Shown here: piece after piece, positions 24,801 to 39,700 of the stretch | Layout: each line of letters begins with the position of its first letter | Position numbering within the stretch: position 1 is the first letter of the stretch | From: Paracentrotus lividus | Lineage: Eukaryota; Echinodermata; Echinoidea; Camarodonta; Echinidae | Direction of reading: 5' to 3' | Length of the DNA: 64,000 nucleotides | NCBI GenBank assembly: GCA_940671915.1 | Contig: CALNVZ010002974.1 | Location: 16,846,824 to 16,910,823, forward strand | Translations under genes and position numbers: made by a program | The notes under the pieces: model-generated | Told to the model about the DNA's origin: nothing | The model's input: the letters and a program-made list of their open reading frames with translations, nothing else | Databases searched by the model: none

Positions 24801-27800
24801 CCGCGCAGGAGGAGCCGCGCAGCAAATATGGAACATGTGCTGTAAAACAGAATTAAATCATTTTCAGAGATGGATTTTTTTAAAAATTGAAATGCTTTCA
24901 CCCTTCTGAAACACTTGCAACATGTAGTTTAGCTTGTTTATGATCCATAAAAGTAGTTATAAACAGTTTAGTGTTGTACACTATTGTGACTGTACTATAT
25001 ATGAATGACAATTTCTATACAGCTAAAGGGCTCTTACATTGGACATTATGGTTAATAATGTTTACCAAGATAAAGGGACTTTCACATGTCTGTACTACTT
25101 TGCTACTTCTATCTGCTTTACCAACTTATATAGGATCCTTCATTACATGTCTAGTATCTTAAACAGCGAGTTACAATACTTAGAACACGGTAACAAGGCA
25201 AATTTTCTTTAAAAAATTGAAATTTTCGAAGTCATCTTTCCAGTCTGGAGCAAAATGCGTTAAACTCTCCCGGGGTATAGAAAGTTATACATGTTTGGAA
25301 AGCTCTAAATGTGACAAGTTCAAATCTGCAGTAAATAATGTTGTAGGATAAGCAAAAAAATTTTCGCAATTTTTTTTTCCAAAGCCATCTTTTTTTATGA
25401 ATTTTTCAGGCCTTAAGATTCATAACCTTTCAAGGGCGCCATCTATGTTAATTTTACGCATATTTCCGAACTCCTCAGACATTCAGCTTCCAGAAAATGT
25501 ATACTTTTGTGGGGTTAATATAAATTTTTATAAAGTTACAGCCACTTTCATGGAAATGCGCACAATTAGTACAAATTTTAAGTGTGTCACACAACATGGG
25601 CCCAACTTAAAACGCATGGCCCATTACACTTAGAATCTTACAGATTGTGAACAGACGGACGAACTTGCTCCATAAGCTAACTGACACTGCGCTCTTAAAG
25701 TGTACCGTCGCCCCGGAAGATCATCAACAGGGAGCAAGTCTATTTCCGGATCATCAATACTGGGTGCATCGTTCAAGCAGGTAGATAACCGGTTACTGTC
25801 GGAAAGAACAGAAAGATCTAAATGTTTACCAATCCACGTCTTTTATGTCATGTCTGCTGTAAATCAATAGAGGGTTCCTATTCAAGCTTTTGGGCATGAC
25901 TCCCCACAATGGAATGTGCCTTGCCCAATGATAGCATTATTTTATACAAATCTACGATTATTAATTTTCGTTAGATCCAAAATGATATTATGAACAATGG
26001 TCTTATTGACGTCTTATATAACACTGTAAACTGGTTTGAAAAATTGATATTAACCACTCATGAACGGATCTAAAAACATCGGGGATTGCTACAATCAAAT
26101 TTTGCAAGATACTTTTGGAGAATATAGGCATCAAAGTTAAATTGTACAGTGCGTATCAATAAAAACGGGACAATTTTGAAAAGTCTGTCAAAATTTTGTT
26201 TCAAATTATGATGTCTATATTTTGATGTTAATAGATACTCTGAAGTCTTATCTTTCAAATGCAATTTTAAAAAATAAGTTTCGTTCATGCTTGAGCACAC
26301 ACGGAACATTTTGTCGGGGGCTCAAAAAAAGGCTTGCGCACAAAATGGAAAAAATGAGAAATATGATCATCAGACTTCTTGCTAATCAGCAGTCTTCCTC
26401 TAAACTTTTTCGTTATCTTTGCCATTATTTCAAATTATGATTTGAAATTTATTTACAAAGCTATGTATTTACTTTAATTTGCAATAAATATTCCCTCAAA
26501 CTTAAATATTTTTTTGTCAACCCAAGAAAGGAGATTTGGTTGGTTGTTTATTATTGATTGATAGTTTGATTGATTGATTGATTGATTGATTGCTTTGTTT
26601 GTTTCATTCATGCTTGAGCGAACAAACAGAAAGTTTTTGTCGGAGGTTCAAAAAAATTATTAAATTTGTTTTTTTTTAAATCATTAAATCCAAAGGGTAT
26701 TATTTATTCTGAATCATTATTCTGAATCAGGTACTCCCATTCGGATTGATTGTTACTTTACACTGATCAATGATTATGTTAGTCTTTGAGTCGATTTCCT
26801 ATGATTCTTCCAATGATTAAATCAATCATTTGAACAATCAGTCAAAAGTAATCGATCAATCAATCGATCATGTAAAGAAACAGTGAATTAATCAAACGAT
26901 TAATCATTCAAAATTGTCAATCTATCAATCCTTCATTCAATCAATCAAACAAACGAAAAAAACAAAGCAATCAATCAATCAAATAATCAACCAACCCACC
27001 AAATCCCCTTTCTTGGGTTGACAACATTTTAAATTTTTTTTTAGTTTGAAGGAATATTCAATGCTAAAAGATAACTCGTTAACATGTGAAAAAATAAACA
27101 AAACAAAAAACAATTCAAATAAATACATGTAAATAGCTTTGTAAATGAATTTTGAAAATATAATTCGAAAATAAAGGCAAAGATAATGAAACGGTTAAAA
27201 TTAAGTATGCTGATTAGCAAGAAGTCTGATGATCGTACTTCTCAATTTCTTCCATTTTGTGCGCAAGCCTTTTTTTGAGCCCCCGACAAAAACGTTCTGT
27301 GTGCGCTCAAGCATGAACGAAACTTATTATTTTAAATGTCATTTGAAAGATAAGACTTCTGAGCATCTATTAACATCAAAATATAGACATTTGTTTCGAA
27401 ACGAAATTTTGACAGACTTTTCAAAACTGTCCCGTTTTTATTGTACACCCTGTATTCCTAAGAATCATGCACATACAAAACTCATATTAGATGGGGAGGG
27501 GTTATGTACAAAAATCTTGATGCTGTTCATATTAACATTCTGGGTAGTAGGCCTACTTACTTTAGGAATATTTTGATCTGCTGCGCACTGCAAATGGACC
27601 ACTTGAAAGACTCTACGCCGACAGGCCTGGCTGATGACATGACGTGGTGTCCGTTGTTGCATCCATAATCGGGATCGTGGTGAAGATTTAAACTTTGTAA
27701 GATGAATGAAGGAGTCACAACGAAATTGAATTTAAAAAAATGGAGATATAGTGGACAATAAGAACGAATCATAACATCTGTTTAAGCTCTGGACAAAGAT

Positions 27801-30800
27801 TTTAGGACAAACCTTGCAGAACTACAATTTCTAGATAACAATCGAAATATATTTTAAAAACTATTGATTTTATCTCAAGCCCGTTAATCATATCTATCTT
27901 TCTGTATTTGAAAAAAAAGAAAGAAATTAAACACCATGTCAAATAAAATAGAAATATGAAGATGGCGGGAAGGCAAAATAAAGAGTGAGAGGGATAAATA
28001 AAGAAATAGAGAAAGAGAGCGAGAGAGAGAGAGAGAGAGAAAGAAAGAGAGATAGAGAGAGAGAAAGAGAGAGAGAGAAGGCTAGAGAGTGTGGAAGATA
28101 TTTTATGATATAGAGATATAATACAATGGAATATTAATATTTCAAAGCCTTACTTGTGACCTGTTTCGTGCGCTATAACGGATCCAGTAGTAAGACCATC
28201 ATCTTGATTCACAGAGCATTGTAACGATCTTTGACATGTAGTCCCGATATATGCCCTTCCAAGTAGGTTTGTATCACGATAAGTACCCGACAGCTTAAAC
28301 AGGTCTTTTCTGGTAAAAGGAAGTAAACAGTAAATGGTAAATCTTTCAATTTCATTTATGTATTAGACATGAACATTTGTAAGATTATTTACGCAAACAA
28401 AAAGGGAAGACAGATAATCAAATGTAATGTGCCTCCAAATTTACAAATAACATCTTACTTGATCCCGGCCCCGGGTCAAAGTTACGAAATTACCAGATGA
28501 ATTGAAGGTTCTAAGCCATTAAAAGTGTTTAATCGCCTCACAGAAAGACGCCTTTCTATTTCTGTGGATCGCCTACGCGCCACATGGCGGGGGGTGCTAG
28601 CTGTGGTCGTTCATTCATAAATAGACCCCCTATTCAGAAAAATATGTAAATATCCTTCATGCACTCCCACATTCCCTGAATAGAACTCCTAAATACGTTT
28701 GACAATTCATTGATGACGTTAAAAAGAATAATAATAATGATTAAAAAAAATCTTGACTACATCCATATCTACTGAAGACAGCTCAAGATCATGACGTCAG
28801 CACATACGGGTACTGTACTGTATCGTGACGTCATAATGGATGAATCGTACATATTTTATTTGCACTAATCGGAATAATGTAAGTTCCTAGCCAAGACTTG
28901 TGTTGAACAGATGTTAGTTGGTTTTGAAATGTTTATGAATTGACGTCATACATGAATACAATGAATTTCGTTATTTCCAAAGGTAAACCATTTTCCTTTT
29001 GAAATATCAACGGAAACTTGGCTAATGGTTTTAGTATATTGCACAAAGAACTATGTAGCTAAAATGCATTAAGCATCATGCAATATTATTCGCTGACTTC
29101 TGGTGATGTCTTCAATAGACATAAATGTAGTATAGATCGATAGGTAGATATGGATGTTGTATGGATGTCTTAGGACAAAGTACTGAAAGCTAATATTGCT
29201 TTCGATTAAACCAATATGACGTCACCACACACTACGGTACCCGTATCTGCTGACGTCATGATCTTGGGCTGTCTTCAGTAGATGTGGATGTAGATTAGAT
29301 TTTTTCAAACTTCAATTCGTTTATTTATAGGAATTTGATTCATTAAAATACGAAAACGAATGAAGGTTATTTATATATTAGTATCAGTATTTATGAACGA
29401 TCTCATCCCGCACCTCTAACCATGTGCTTGCGTGGGTGATCGAGACACTTTTTATAATGTCTCAAAACCTTTAATTCACCTGCTAATTCGACAACTACAA
29501 TGAATCGGGGGTATAAGCGTCCTTTGAATAATTGAAATATTCAAACAAATTATTAATCCCATTTATCAATAACAAATATTGTATTTTGGTATGAAAAGTT
29601 TGTAAAAAATTATTGTGGTATGAGTTATATTGTGATATACTGTTTGGAAGAGATTGGCCAGGACAGTCTTTGAGAAGATGTCTATTTTATTATCATGTCA
29701 ACGGGGAAGAAAATAATGGCACCGTCAAAATCATTTCATGAAAGAAGGTAATATCATATCAACTCTACATGTAGGAGAAGAGTATAATTGTATCCATAAT
29801 CAACTTGTCAACTTGTTAATCTTCAAATTGGCAACAATAATTGCTCTATAATTACCTTGTTATAAAGGTAGCTATATCCCAGTGTTCAGGATGTGCGTCG
29901 TTGATTGGATTAAAACCTGCTTGCCAGCGACAGAATTCTTCTAATAGCTGAGGTCCGTTTGCTTGAACATTCAAACTGATATTATGTCCTGTTATTGATT
30001 GTACCTGTTAAGGAAAGGTAATATAAACATTTAGATCTTAAAAGTCAATAAAACACATACAAAATAAATATAAACGTAAAAATAAAATCTATATGGCACC
30101 AAAAAAACTGCAAAAACGAATTGCAACCAATCATAAGGTTGCCTTTAACGGTTATAAAATCATTTTGCTTGGTAAACTTTATGATTGGAGTCAGTCTTGC
30201 CTGTATTAATGATTTTGTTTCCCACTTTATTTCTCTTCTTGTTTTAGGTTTAACTCTAATCTGGAGAACCTCAATGTATTTTATTCATAGGACTAGGCAT
30301 TCCCCCCTACTAGCATAGCACTTTAAAATCACTACGGAAGAGGACATGGGATTTAAGATCGAAAATCTGACCTCGCAGTGACTCTTGTCTTTTCTTGTTC
30401 TCGCACTTTTGATTATTATATTAAAAAACGGATCATCAGTATATCATGATGTAAATATATTTTTCTGTTGTCACAAGTACAATTTTCGCGTTCATGAAGG
30501 AATTATAATCGAATACATTTCGAGTATTTTAGATTTGAACAAGCCCTTGAGTAAACTCTGTTGTTCCGGTAGATGGATTGCTTTCAATCATGATTGCTGC
30601 CGCGGGGTTACAATTCCGTGTCGATTTATTTTACAAGGAAAAAAAAAAAAAGTAAAGAAACGAAAGAAAGAAAGAGAGAAAGAGAGAGAGAGAAAAAAAA
30701 ATCGAAAACTATTCACCGGTGTTTCTCGATGATTGATGACTGAATGAAGTGTTATGCTTCAAGTACAAAGAACATTATTTAATGCGTTCTAAATTATAAG

Positions 30801-33735
30801 GTCGGTAAATACCCAACAACGAACAAAACGTTCGAACATGGGGAATGTTAGCCCTAAAAGCATGCAGAGAAAGAAATAATATTTGTTCTCAAAAAGGTGA
30901 CCATTAATCGTGGTAAATAAGTTTTGTTTGTCATACCAACATGTTTTCAGGTGGCTCAGATACAAGTGGTTTGAATATATATTTTTAAACATGCCTTTCT
31001 AATGTTTTAATGTTGACAAACTCACTGCAAATGCACTCATGCTTCAAAGCGTGTATAAAAGCCATTGAAGGACTCAACTTTGATGAGTACTTTTATAAAA
31101 ATACATTTAATCTCCTCTTCTGGCACCGCCCAAGGCGTGAAATCAAATGCAAACATTTATAAATAATGATAAAAAGAAATATAGACTTCCTTGAGGAAAC
31201 TGATATCAGTCTTATCACTTGTCGATAGTATATTTTATTTGCTCTATGATCTTCTTCTTCTTTCGTGTCCACCATTTACAACATTAAGTATAATATGTAC
31301 ATGTTATATAACCCTAACAAAATGATGATCATGTTTATTCACCCAGAAACGTGTTGTCGTTTTCAAGAAATAGTGTGTTTATCAAATCTATCATGTCTAT
31401 CTGAATATGCATTCACAGAAATAGTTATGTGCATGGATATCAAAAAACAACTTCTCGTTATCTCATTATATTCATGATACTGGTCGCATCATGCAAAATG
31501 AAATAAATACGAAAAACAACTATTTAGAACAGACAACTAGAGACTTGAAGAATTAGGTAAAAATATTCAAAAGGGAAAAGATCTTTATAGGTCGACATTT
31601 GACTAGGGACTTCGTTTTAAATGTGACTTTGTCTGTTATTACATAAAGCCATGTGAACATGGTTATAATGAATAAATGGGACTGAGTTTTGTTGAATGTA
31701 TGAATTCGAGATGTTTCCACAAATCTTCTCAATAACAATCTTGAATCAAAGTGATGATGGACGGCATATATTTTAAAGAATTCGAACAAAGTATATTCAT
31801 TTCAGAATACAAATAAATTTGGAGTTGCACTAATTCTTTTGGCGCGGATTTCCACCCAATTTAAAAATGGATTCCCTGTATTTAAAGTACTTGTAGAAGA
31901 GTAGAATCTTCACTCTCACTGAGGAGTGGAAATAGTTTAAAGAAAAAACTATATCGTTTAAAAAGAGAAGGTTAGAATCCATTGAAAAGGAGTGAATTTT
32001 CACTCCTTTGCCTTAAGAGTGTTGAACTGCTTCAAAGTATTGCTAGTATTTTGTCCCACTGTGAACAACGATTATTTTTGATGAAACTAATTCCATTTAA
32101 ATGTCAATAACTTCGTTCTACCACACCAGCCTAATTTGTAATTGTTCCGGGAGGGACAATGAATGAATTAAGATGTAAATGTGTCTGTCTAGACTAAAAC
32201 AAGGCTCAAATTATCCTCAATTGGTACAATTCTCACGAGAGAGGGCGTTTTGACCTATCATTCACCTGATGTTATTCAATCTACTTTCACCTGGAAGGAA
32301 GCAGAGACGACATAGCTAGGGAGGGAGTTATTTCCATTTGGCATTTATTCAATTAGCCAAGAATATTTGAAGGCAATATACAAAACAGAAAGTTTTGAAG
32401 CTGACAGGCGTGTTTGACATTACTTTATTACAATTATATTATAGAAACTAAGCTCGTATAAGTTAGAGAGTTCTAAATAAATACAGTTTACTAATAAAAA
32501 TCAACTTACCAATGGTGTATCTGTATCGAGAATGATAAATTTGGTGATAGATAATCGCATGCTCACTCCTAATGAAGGCTCAGCAAATCTTCTTGATACC
32601 TGCACAGAAAAATTATATTATATTATTTTCTTATTTTAATATTCAACTAATCTACACATGCCATATACTCGACCCAGGTGAGGTAAGTAGGTTTCGGTAG
32701 GCGTTGTAGGAAGAAATTCCTTGCATGCTGTGTTCGCCTTTTCAGGGTAGCCAAGCTAAGCCGGGTAAAATATAGTCATGCCATATTGCAAGTTCTAGTC
32801 CCATGTTTCATAATTTTATTGACTGATAATCCCCACCTCCCAAATTTCATTTTTGGGGGCCTTTTCACCACTTTCCATCTGAATCAGAAATGACTGGGTC
32901 TGGTCATCTACTGCTCTCAGGAATAAAAAGGATTGATTCTCATCTTACAGAATATACAAAAATGATCGACATTGTCTGGTCACGAATGAAATATAACAAG
33001 TCTTGTAAAAAAAAAAAAAACACAAACCCCCCCCCCCCCCCCAAAAAAAAAACACACACCGAATTTTAGCTTCAAAACTGGCACGTGAAGGTATGTTGAA
33101 ACTTAATTCAATCTGGGTCGGCAAAATCTGTAAGAAAGGGCTCTGTGTCAGGGGAATAAATATCCCTTCTCTTTCGTTGGATCTTTGTCAGACAGGTATT
33201 ATACTTACAATATTCATGAGTGTCATGGTGTAATTGATGGCATCATACGGGATCCACCATACTCTTATACAATCATCACCAGGAACTCCATGTATTTCTG
33301 CACCCACATAGACGTCTTCTAGGGACGACATCATCCTGGATGGGGGCCTCGGTGTGGTTCGACTCCGAGTTAAGAGCACCGCTGGATGGCGAGAGGATGG
33401 GTAGGATGAGAGGAGGGGGGGGGGGGGAAAGGAAGGATGGAGAGAAGAAAGAAGATGAAAAGCGGCATTGAGTAGGGGTAAGGGGTAAACAAAAATAGTA
33501 TGTGAAAGACGAGTGAGAGCAATGATTGATAGAAAGGAGAAATAATAAAGGAAGTAGGGAGGGAATATACGAGAGAGAGAGAGAGAGAGACAGACAGAGA
33601 GACAACGAGACAGACAGACAGAGACAGACATTGGAGGGAAATGCAAAACGGAAATACAAGACAAAATAAAGAGAGAGGGAGAAACAGATAGACAGAGAGA
33701 GGGTAGATAGGAAATAAAAAGGTATAGTTCGATTT

Positions 33736-33799
<64 letters not shown>

Positions 33800-36700
33800 A
33801 ATGCAAATTCATTGATTGAAAAAAAAAGCATTTTTAGTGTTAAATTGATATCCAAATTGCTTTTGGCATTATAATACCTCTACAGACTAAAATAGTAATA
33901 TTGATAAATCTCACGTGGAACCTCACGGGGCATTATATTGTGTAGGACTAAAAGAGATTATTTGATAAAATCTTTAATTTTCAGATCGCAAATTACATGT
34001 CAAAACACATTATCAATCATGCAAACTAGCTATAGAAGATTTTTTTTTTAAAATATGGACTACGTTTAATGTGTTCCAATCAAACTGATCTGCTCTTTAC
34101 TAAATGTTCTGATTCCTTTTTTAGGCGATATCATTTTGCAATTAAATTATCGTATATTCTGACCATAGGTTGACCTCTTGGAATCATTCAAATCTTAAAT
34201 CCTTGTTAAAATGACCCAAAATTATTTTACGTTCAAAGGAAACGGGTTCTTTTCGTTCAGCTTAACTTAGATTGACTTAGATGAAAGTTTTGGAGGGGGC
34301 TTTTAAGGAAACTGAGCAACCGCAAAATTCCCCCTTGAGACGTGTTCTTGTAGTGTGTAGCCACAATAATTATGAAGTCATCGAGATGAAACTAATTTGT
34401 TCAGGAACTACCCACCATGCCCGTGATTCCGCCATCGTAAATCATGTAAATTATATTCATCAGTCAGATCTGACTGATTTTTATTATTCTTATTTGGGAA
34501 ACAGAAGGAGAATTATTGATGATTCAAGATTTGAATGCCCATAGATTGACCTTATCTCATGTCTTGTGAGTTTGTACCTCAGAATCGTATTACTCATTAA
34601 TATCGTAAATCCATACAGACTTAGCATCTCAAAATTGTTTATCATCAAACTTTTATTATTATCATTACTTTAATATGACAATGTCAATTTACTTGTAATC
34701 ATCATAACACTAAACGTAAATTATCTTTATACTATTCCTTAATCTTTCTGCCTCCCCTAAAATAAAATTCCCCTCTACATTGTATTTATATTCTAGTAAT
34801 CTTGTGAAATTCAGACTGGAATGTGTACGATGATCTGTAAAGGGACTGATGTTTCCACTACGTTTCTTTGTTGGGTCAATTTATTTTTTGTAAGGTTTAG
34901 AATCGTATCATAGTGATCATGAACCTTAATGATTCTTGTAATTTTGTTTAGTTCGTTTACCAATCCCGCTCATGGTTATGTCAGACATATTCGACTGATA
35001 CTGGTTCATATAGTTCTCATCTGCACATGTTGTTGATTTTGTTTCTTTTTTGTTCAACATATACACGTGTTGGAATGTATGGCATAGAATATCATATATT
35101 GAATGTTCCAAGAATGTGTTACATTCGACTGAACTTGTCGGAAGCAATCTAGGGAAAGCTGCGGGATATTAAATGGCTAGCTTCACCCTGTAAAATATCC
35201 CTACATCCGGGCTTGGGAGCAATAGCAGATGCTTATGACGTATGTCGCTATATATGAGACCTGGATTTTAAAGAAAATGTTGTTTGGTAATTTTTTTTTT
35301 ACAGTATGAAAAAAGAAAACACCCTATGGTGTACAGTGGCGAATGCCACTGCTTTGGTTGTTGTGATCTTGTGGGCAAATATCATGAATATAGCATCTAG
35401 TTCTTTAATGACTTATGTTCATCGAATCAATCTAGGGATGAAGTTTCTAAAGAGACGCAATTCTTGTTGATAAGAGCTCTCAAAGTCGTTTGTCCTTTCG
35501 AGTGTAATTATGTTATAAAATTATGAATAATTGGCAAACACTTGTAGCCAACGTAAGCTCAAAAGAAGAGTATTAGACTGCTTATTATGTTAATGGTTGA
35601 AATATATTAATTACACCGAAATAACCTTGATCCAAAATAGACTTTCCTGCGAGAAAGAGCTCCCAAATTTACTTGTCCTTTTAAGTGGAATTATGTTTAA
35701 TACCAAATTACAAACAATTGGAAAGCCTTAAGTCGTTATCGTTAAAGTAACGTACTTAAGCATTCTCCTTAATGATTCATTTTGATCAATGAAATATTAA
35801 TATTAAATAATTCAAAACAAAGCTGGTGTATATATGGAAACATATTGAAATTTGAACTACTAGAGACATTCTGTGGAAAGTAAAAGCTCTCCGAAGTCAC
35901 TTGTCCTTTCGACAGGAATTATCATGATTATGATATCAAAATTATGAACAATAGCCAAAATCTCAATAATCATGAACCTGTTATAGGTTTAAATATAATA
36001 ATTTCCAAAGGAGATGTTTTTCTATTAAGAGTTCCCAAAGTCACTAGCGCTTTCGAGTGGAATTATGATAGAATTACGAACAATTGGCAAAACCTGTTTG
36101 TAGCCGAAATAATCCCAAAGCAAATCAATATCACGAAAAAATATAGGATGATTTTCTTCACATGGTGTTAGGGGATCAACTCGATATTTAGGCACGAGTT
36201 ACGAGCGAATATTACGTCAACATAGGCTTATTCAAGGATCAGGTATTAGCACTAGACTTCCTTGATTGATATACCCTGGGTCTTAAATCAGCCGAAATTT
36301 TGTCGCCTCTATAATCATGAAGTTGTTAAAGATTAGAGAACGATCAATCATATGAAAAAACACTGATGGTGATATTATGCAGATTTGCACGGAAGGGTAA
36401 GTTTTTTAAATATGGAAATTGTACTAAGAGGTTTCTCTACACGAGTCATTATGATTCATTTGCTGGGGGAATTAAGATAAGAACAAAATAACCGTGGATA
36501 ATATGTTGAATTCCAAGGAATTTCTTATCTTTATTTTCTAATTTATAAGCTCTAATAAAAAATAAGAATAAGAAAGAACTCTCCCTGAATACATTGGAGA
36601 CATCAACAAACCGAGTACACTCTAACCCACATTTGATTTTCTTTTCGAGTGTAAGATCTGAAAGTGGAAAATGTTTATCGAATGATGTAAAGCTACATTT

Positions 36701-39700
36701 TGGAACCTTGTCTGTTTTATTCGAAAAAATATTCCAAGGGTCTGACACTTTGCCCAATATTCTCATGAAATTTCAAAGAAGGACCTTCTTCTTCTGCCAA
36801 CATGCGGTAGATAAAAGGGATCAAATCGATATAGATCCAGGGGTTGTAGACACACCCAAACAGTTATTGACAAACACACAAACATCTTGCCAAGTGTCTT
36901 TTGACATTTGTCTTCCAAATCATGGCATTTCCTGAATGTATCACTGATTACGTTTCTATTTCCAACTTTGACCGACTACGCCAAAGTGTCGACCCCTTCA
37001 AATTCTATTCGAGGTCTTCAACCCATCTTCTTGTTGTTGTCTGCCTATTTAATCTTTTAGTCTTGCCTTCGCCCACCCCGATAGAGATAATTATAATAAG
37101 CATCAGAGGTCTCTAGAATGAAGAAAAGGCGTTGCAAAGGATGACACACTACAAGGGTTGACCATCTTGTTCATTAAAAACACAGGCGACCTCAATGACA
37201 GATTTGCAGTCTGAAAGAGTTATTCCGCGGTCACAACCAGTCATAGTGTTTCTGCAAGTGCTTGTCCTGCACCCTGTATCAGGTGGCTGTTGTCTCCTGC
37301 GATTCATTGCGTTTCGCCATGGCTGTTGCAAGAGCACGACCATCTTGCTCCTGCGTGCAGCTCCCTGCGTCCGTCGCTGGTATTTTACGGTATACAAAAT
37401 CCACAACAGACCAAATGTAGACAGGTGCGTGACCGACACCCAACGGGTTATGACAATGGCAAAACGGATATCCCTATGATTTTGAACGAATGATTTCAGT
37501 CTGACTAAATTTATGAATGATTCCGACTTCTACTCGAGGGAAGTCTTTCCCAGGTCAACGTCATCATGGTTACTGTTGCCATCTGATGATGACGAAGCCT
37601 TAATTGACAGATTTACATGATAAACATTTACCGTAGGTCTTGAAGATGGAGTGACTGAGTAACAAACAACGGAAACATCCCTTGGAAAACTTGAATAAGA
37701 ACAGTGCCTGAAGGAGAAGATGTAATCAACGTTTATCTGATAATAGAGGACCCTAAGGCGTGCCATTGATGCAATGAACGTTCAATTGAATAAAAATATC
37801 GGTATTTCCAAAAGTTCGATAAAAATGGATTTACTCATTTAGATTTCGATGGTTGATTGGTTGGGCTTAAACTGACGTCTACCAATAGATTATTACATAT
37901 CATTTATGCCGAAAACGGTGAATGAGATTCAAATCCGGTTTCAGTCATAGTCAGTTTGTATACGGATGCATGCAGGGAACTCCCGTTTCGAAAGAGATAA
38001 GGTGAGGGATGAAATTTTGTCAATCGATGCAAATTTCGATGGAAAACCCATCGATTTTTTTCCATTGAAAATTAATAAGGCATCAAGTGTACGCCATATG
38101 ACACTACCGATCTCTCAAGACAGTAAAGTGTGATACATTTGTTTTGAGATGACCGACAATGGATCACAAACAATCCAAACATCATCGTGAATATCAGATC
38201 ACCAGACATGATAAGGGCTGTGGACACGCGACGTGATGACATATCCGACGTGACGTGTTCGTAACACAATCAACGGTACAAGAAAAGATCTATACCGTAC
38301 AGGTATTCGGAACTCTTTCTTATGGGTGAGCAGGTTGACTCGAGGGACCACGTTCAAAGTCTTGTCTGTCATCCGGTTCTTAACTATGTCAACTAAGATT
38401 ATTGTGAGGGGTGGGGGTCGACATTTCATATAATTAATTTTTCTTTATTAGGTAGTGGAAAAAATAGTTTTAAACTTTAGAAATAATAAGTCAGAAACTC
38501 TGCACAATCCATTATTTTGGGAAGTCATCATCATATTATAAGATGATATAATCATAAGCATCTTGTGATAATCAAGACAGTTGCAAACGTGTGGAATATC
38601 TTCTTACATTATTTTGAAGTATATATATTTGAATTTCTTTCGGACTCTAAATATTGTTATTGTGTTCTACATTTATATATAATTTTCATTTCACCACCAC
38701 ACAACAACGTCTGCAGAGGTCCAGAAGGACGTAAGTGACAAGTGGGTTAAAGTCCTTCTGCTAATAATCGGCAGCCAATGATTTATGAGAGTATACCATG
38801 ACATTTGCACTCTCAAGATTTCAAAATGATAATGTCACAACAAATTTGGTAAATGTAGTAATCACTTGTATGTTTGTCATCTAATCTGTAATTTGTATCT
38901 GATGTTGCTTTTGACTGTTCTAATCTTTTGAAATGTACATGTAAATATTGTGATTTTATTGATTCAATAACACATATAACAAAAAAAAATTGTTTTAAAA
39001 ACTTGCTTCTAAATGCAAAATTACGTCTTTGTCAAGCAATTCGCACGGACTCTTACCTATCGACGCAGGCCGGTATTCTCGTAGGGTCACTACAGTTAGT
39101 AGTCCTACTAACTTTAGTCACCCTTCAAGAATACCGGCCATAGTGCAGAATTCCATGCGTAGTAAATATACAGTCAAACCTGTGGGGTGCAACACAGAGA
39201 CTTACGATTGATTAAAAGTTACGATTGATTTTTTCTCGGTAGCCTCATTTGGAAACCAGGTACAGTCATAGATTAGGATTTGGATATGATTAAGAGAAGG
39301 GTTAGGGCTAGAGTTAGGATTAATATCATCAAGTTTGGAGCATCCTGTCCATGATGAGGCTACTGAGAAAATCAATCGTAACTTTTTATCAATCGTAAGT
39401 CTTTGTGTTACACCCCACTGGTTTGGTGGGCACCTCTCTATAAAGGTCAAATATAGAAATAGCGGCCAATTTTATTGCCTCATATGAGCGGGAAATTTGT
39501 GTTGCAGAACCTGTCTATATCACCTGCCTATAGAAAGGTAGTCATTTTCTTTACCCTACACAGTTAAAAAACAGAAAATTTTATAGAAAAAAAAAATAAC
39601 AGTACAGTTCTGTTTTTAAAACAGAAAAAAATTGTTCTATTTCACGAAATTAGTAAATTTTCATACCCCATACACAAATTTTCTGTAATTTTACTGTAAA

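Noticed and set aside
33370..33855. Long Ser/Leu-rich minus-strand frames
   Set aside because: They are translations of the GA/CT microsatellite; only the 33209-33318 part is a real exon.
36449..36935. Overlapping open frames on both strands of 105-113 codons
   Set aside because: No recognisable domain, both strands are open at once, and there is no splice context. Likely chance or an old repeat.
37149..37479. GC-richer open frames on both strands (one with Cys-rich stretch GCRTSTCRNTMTGC)
   Set aside because: Open on both strands and not fitting any ADAMTS exon phase. Near a GGTCACAAC repeat, so probably repeat-derived.
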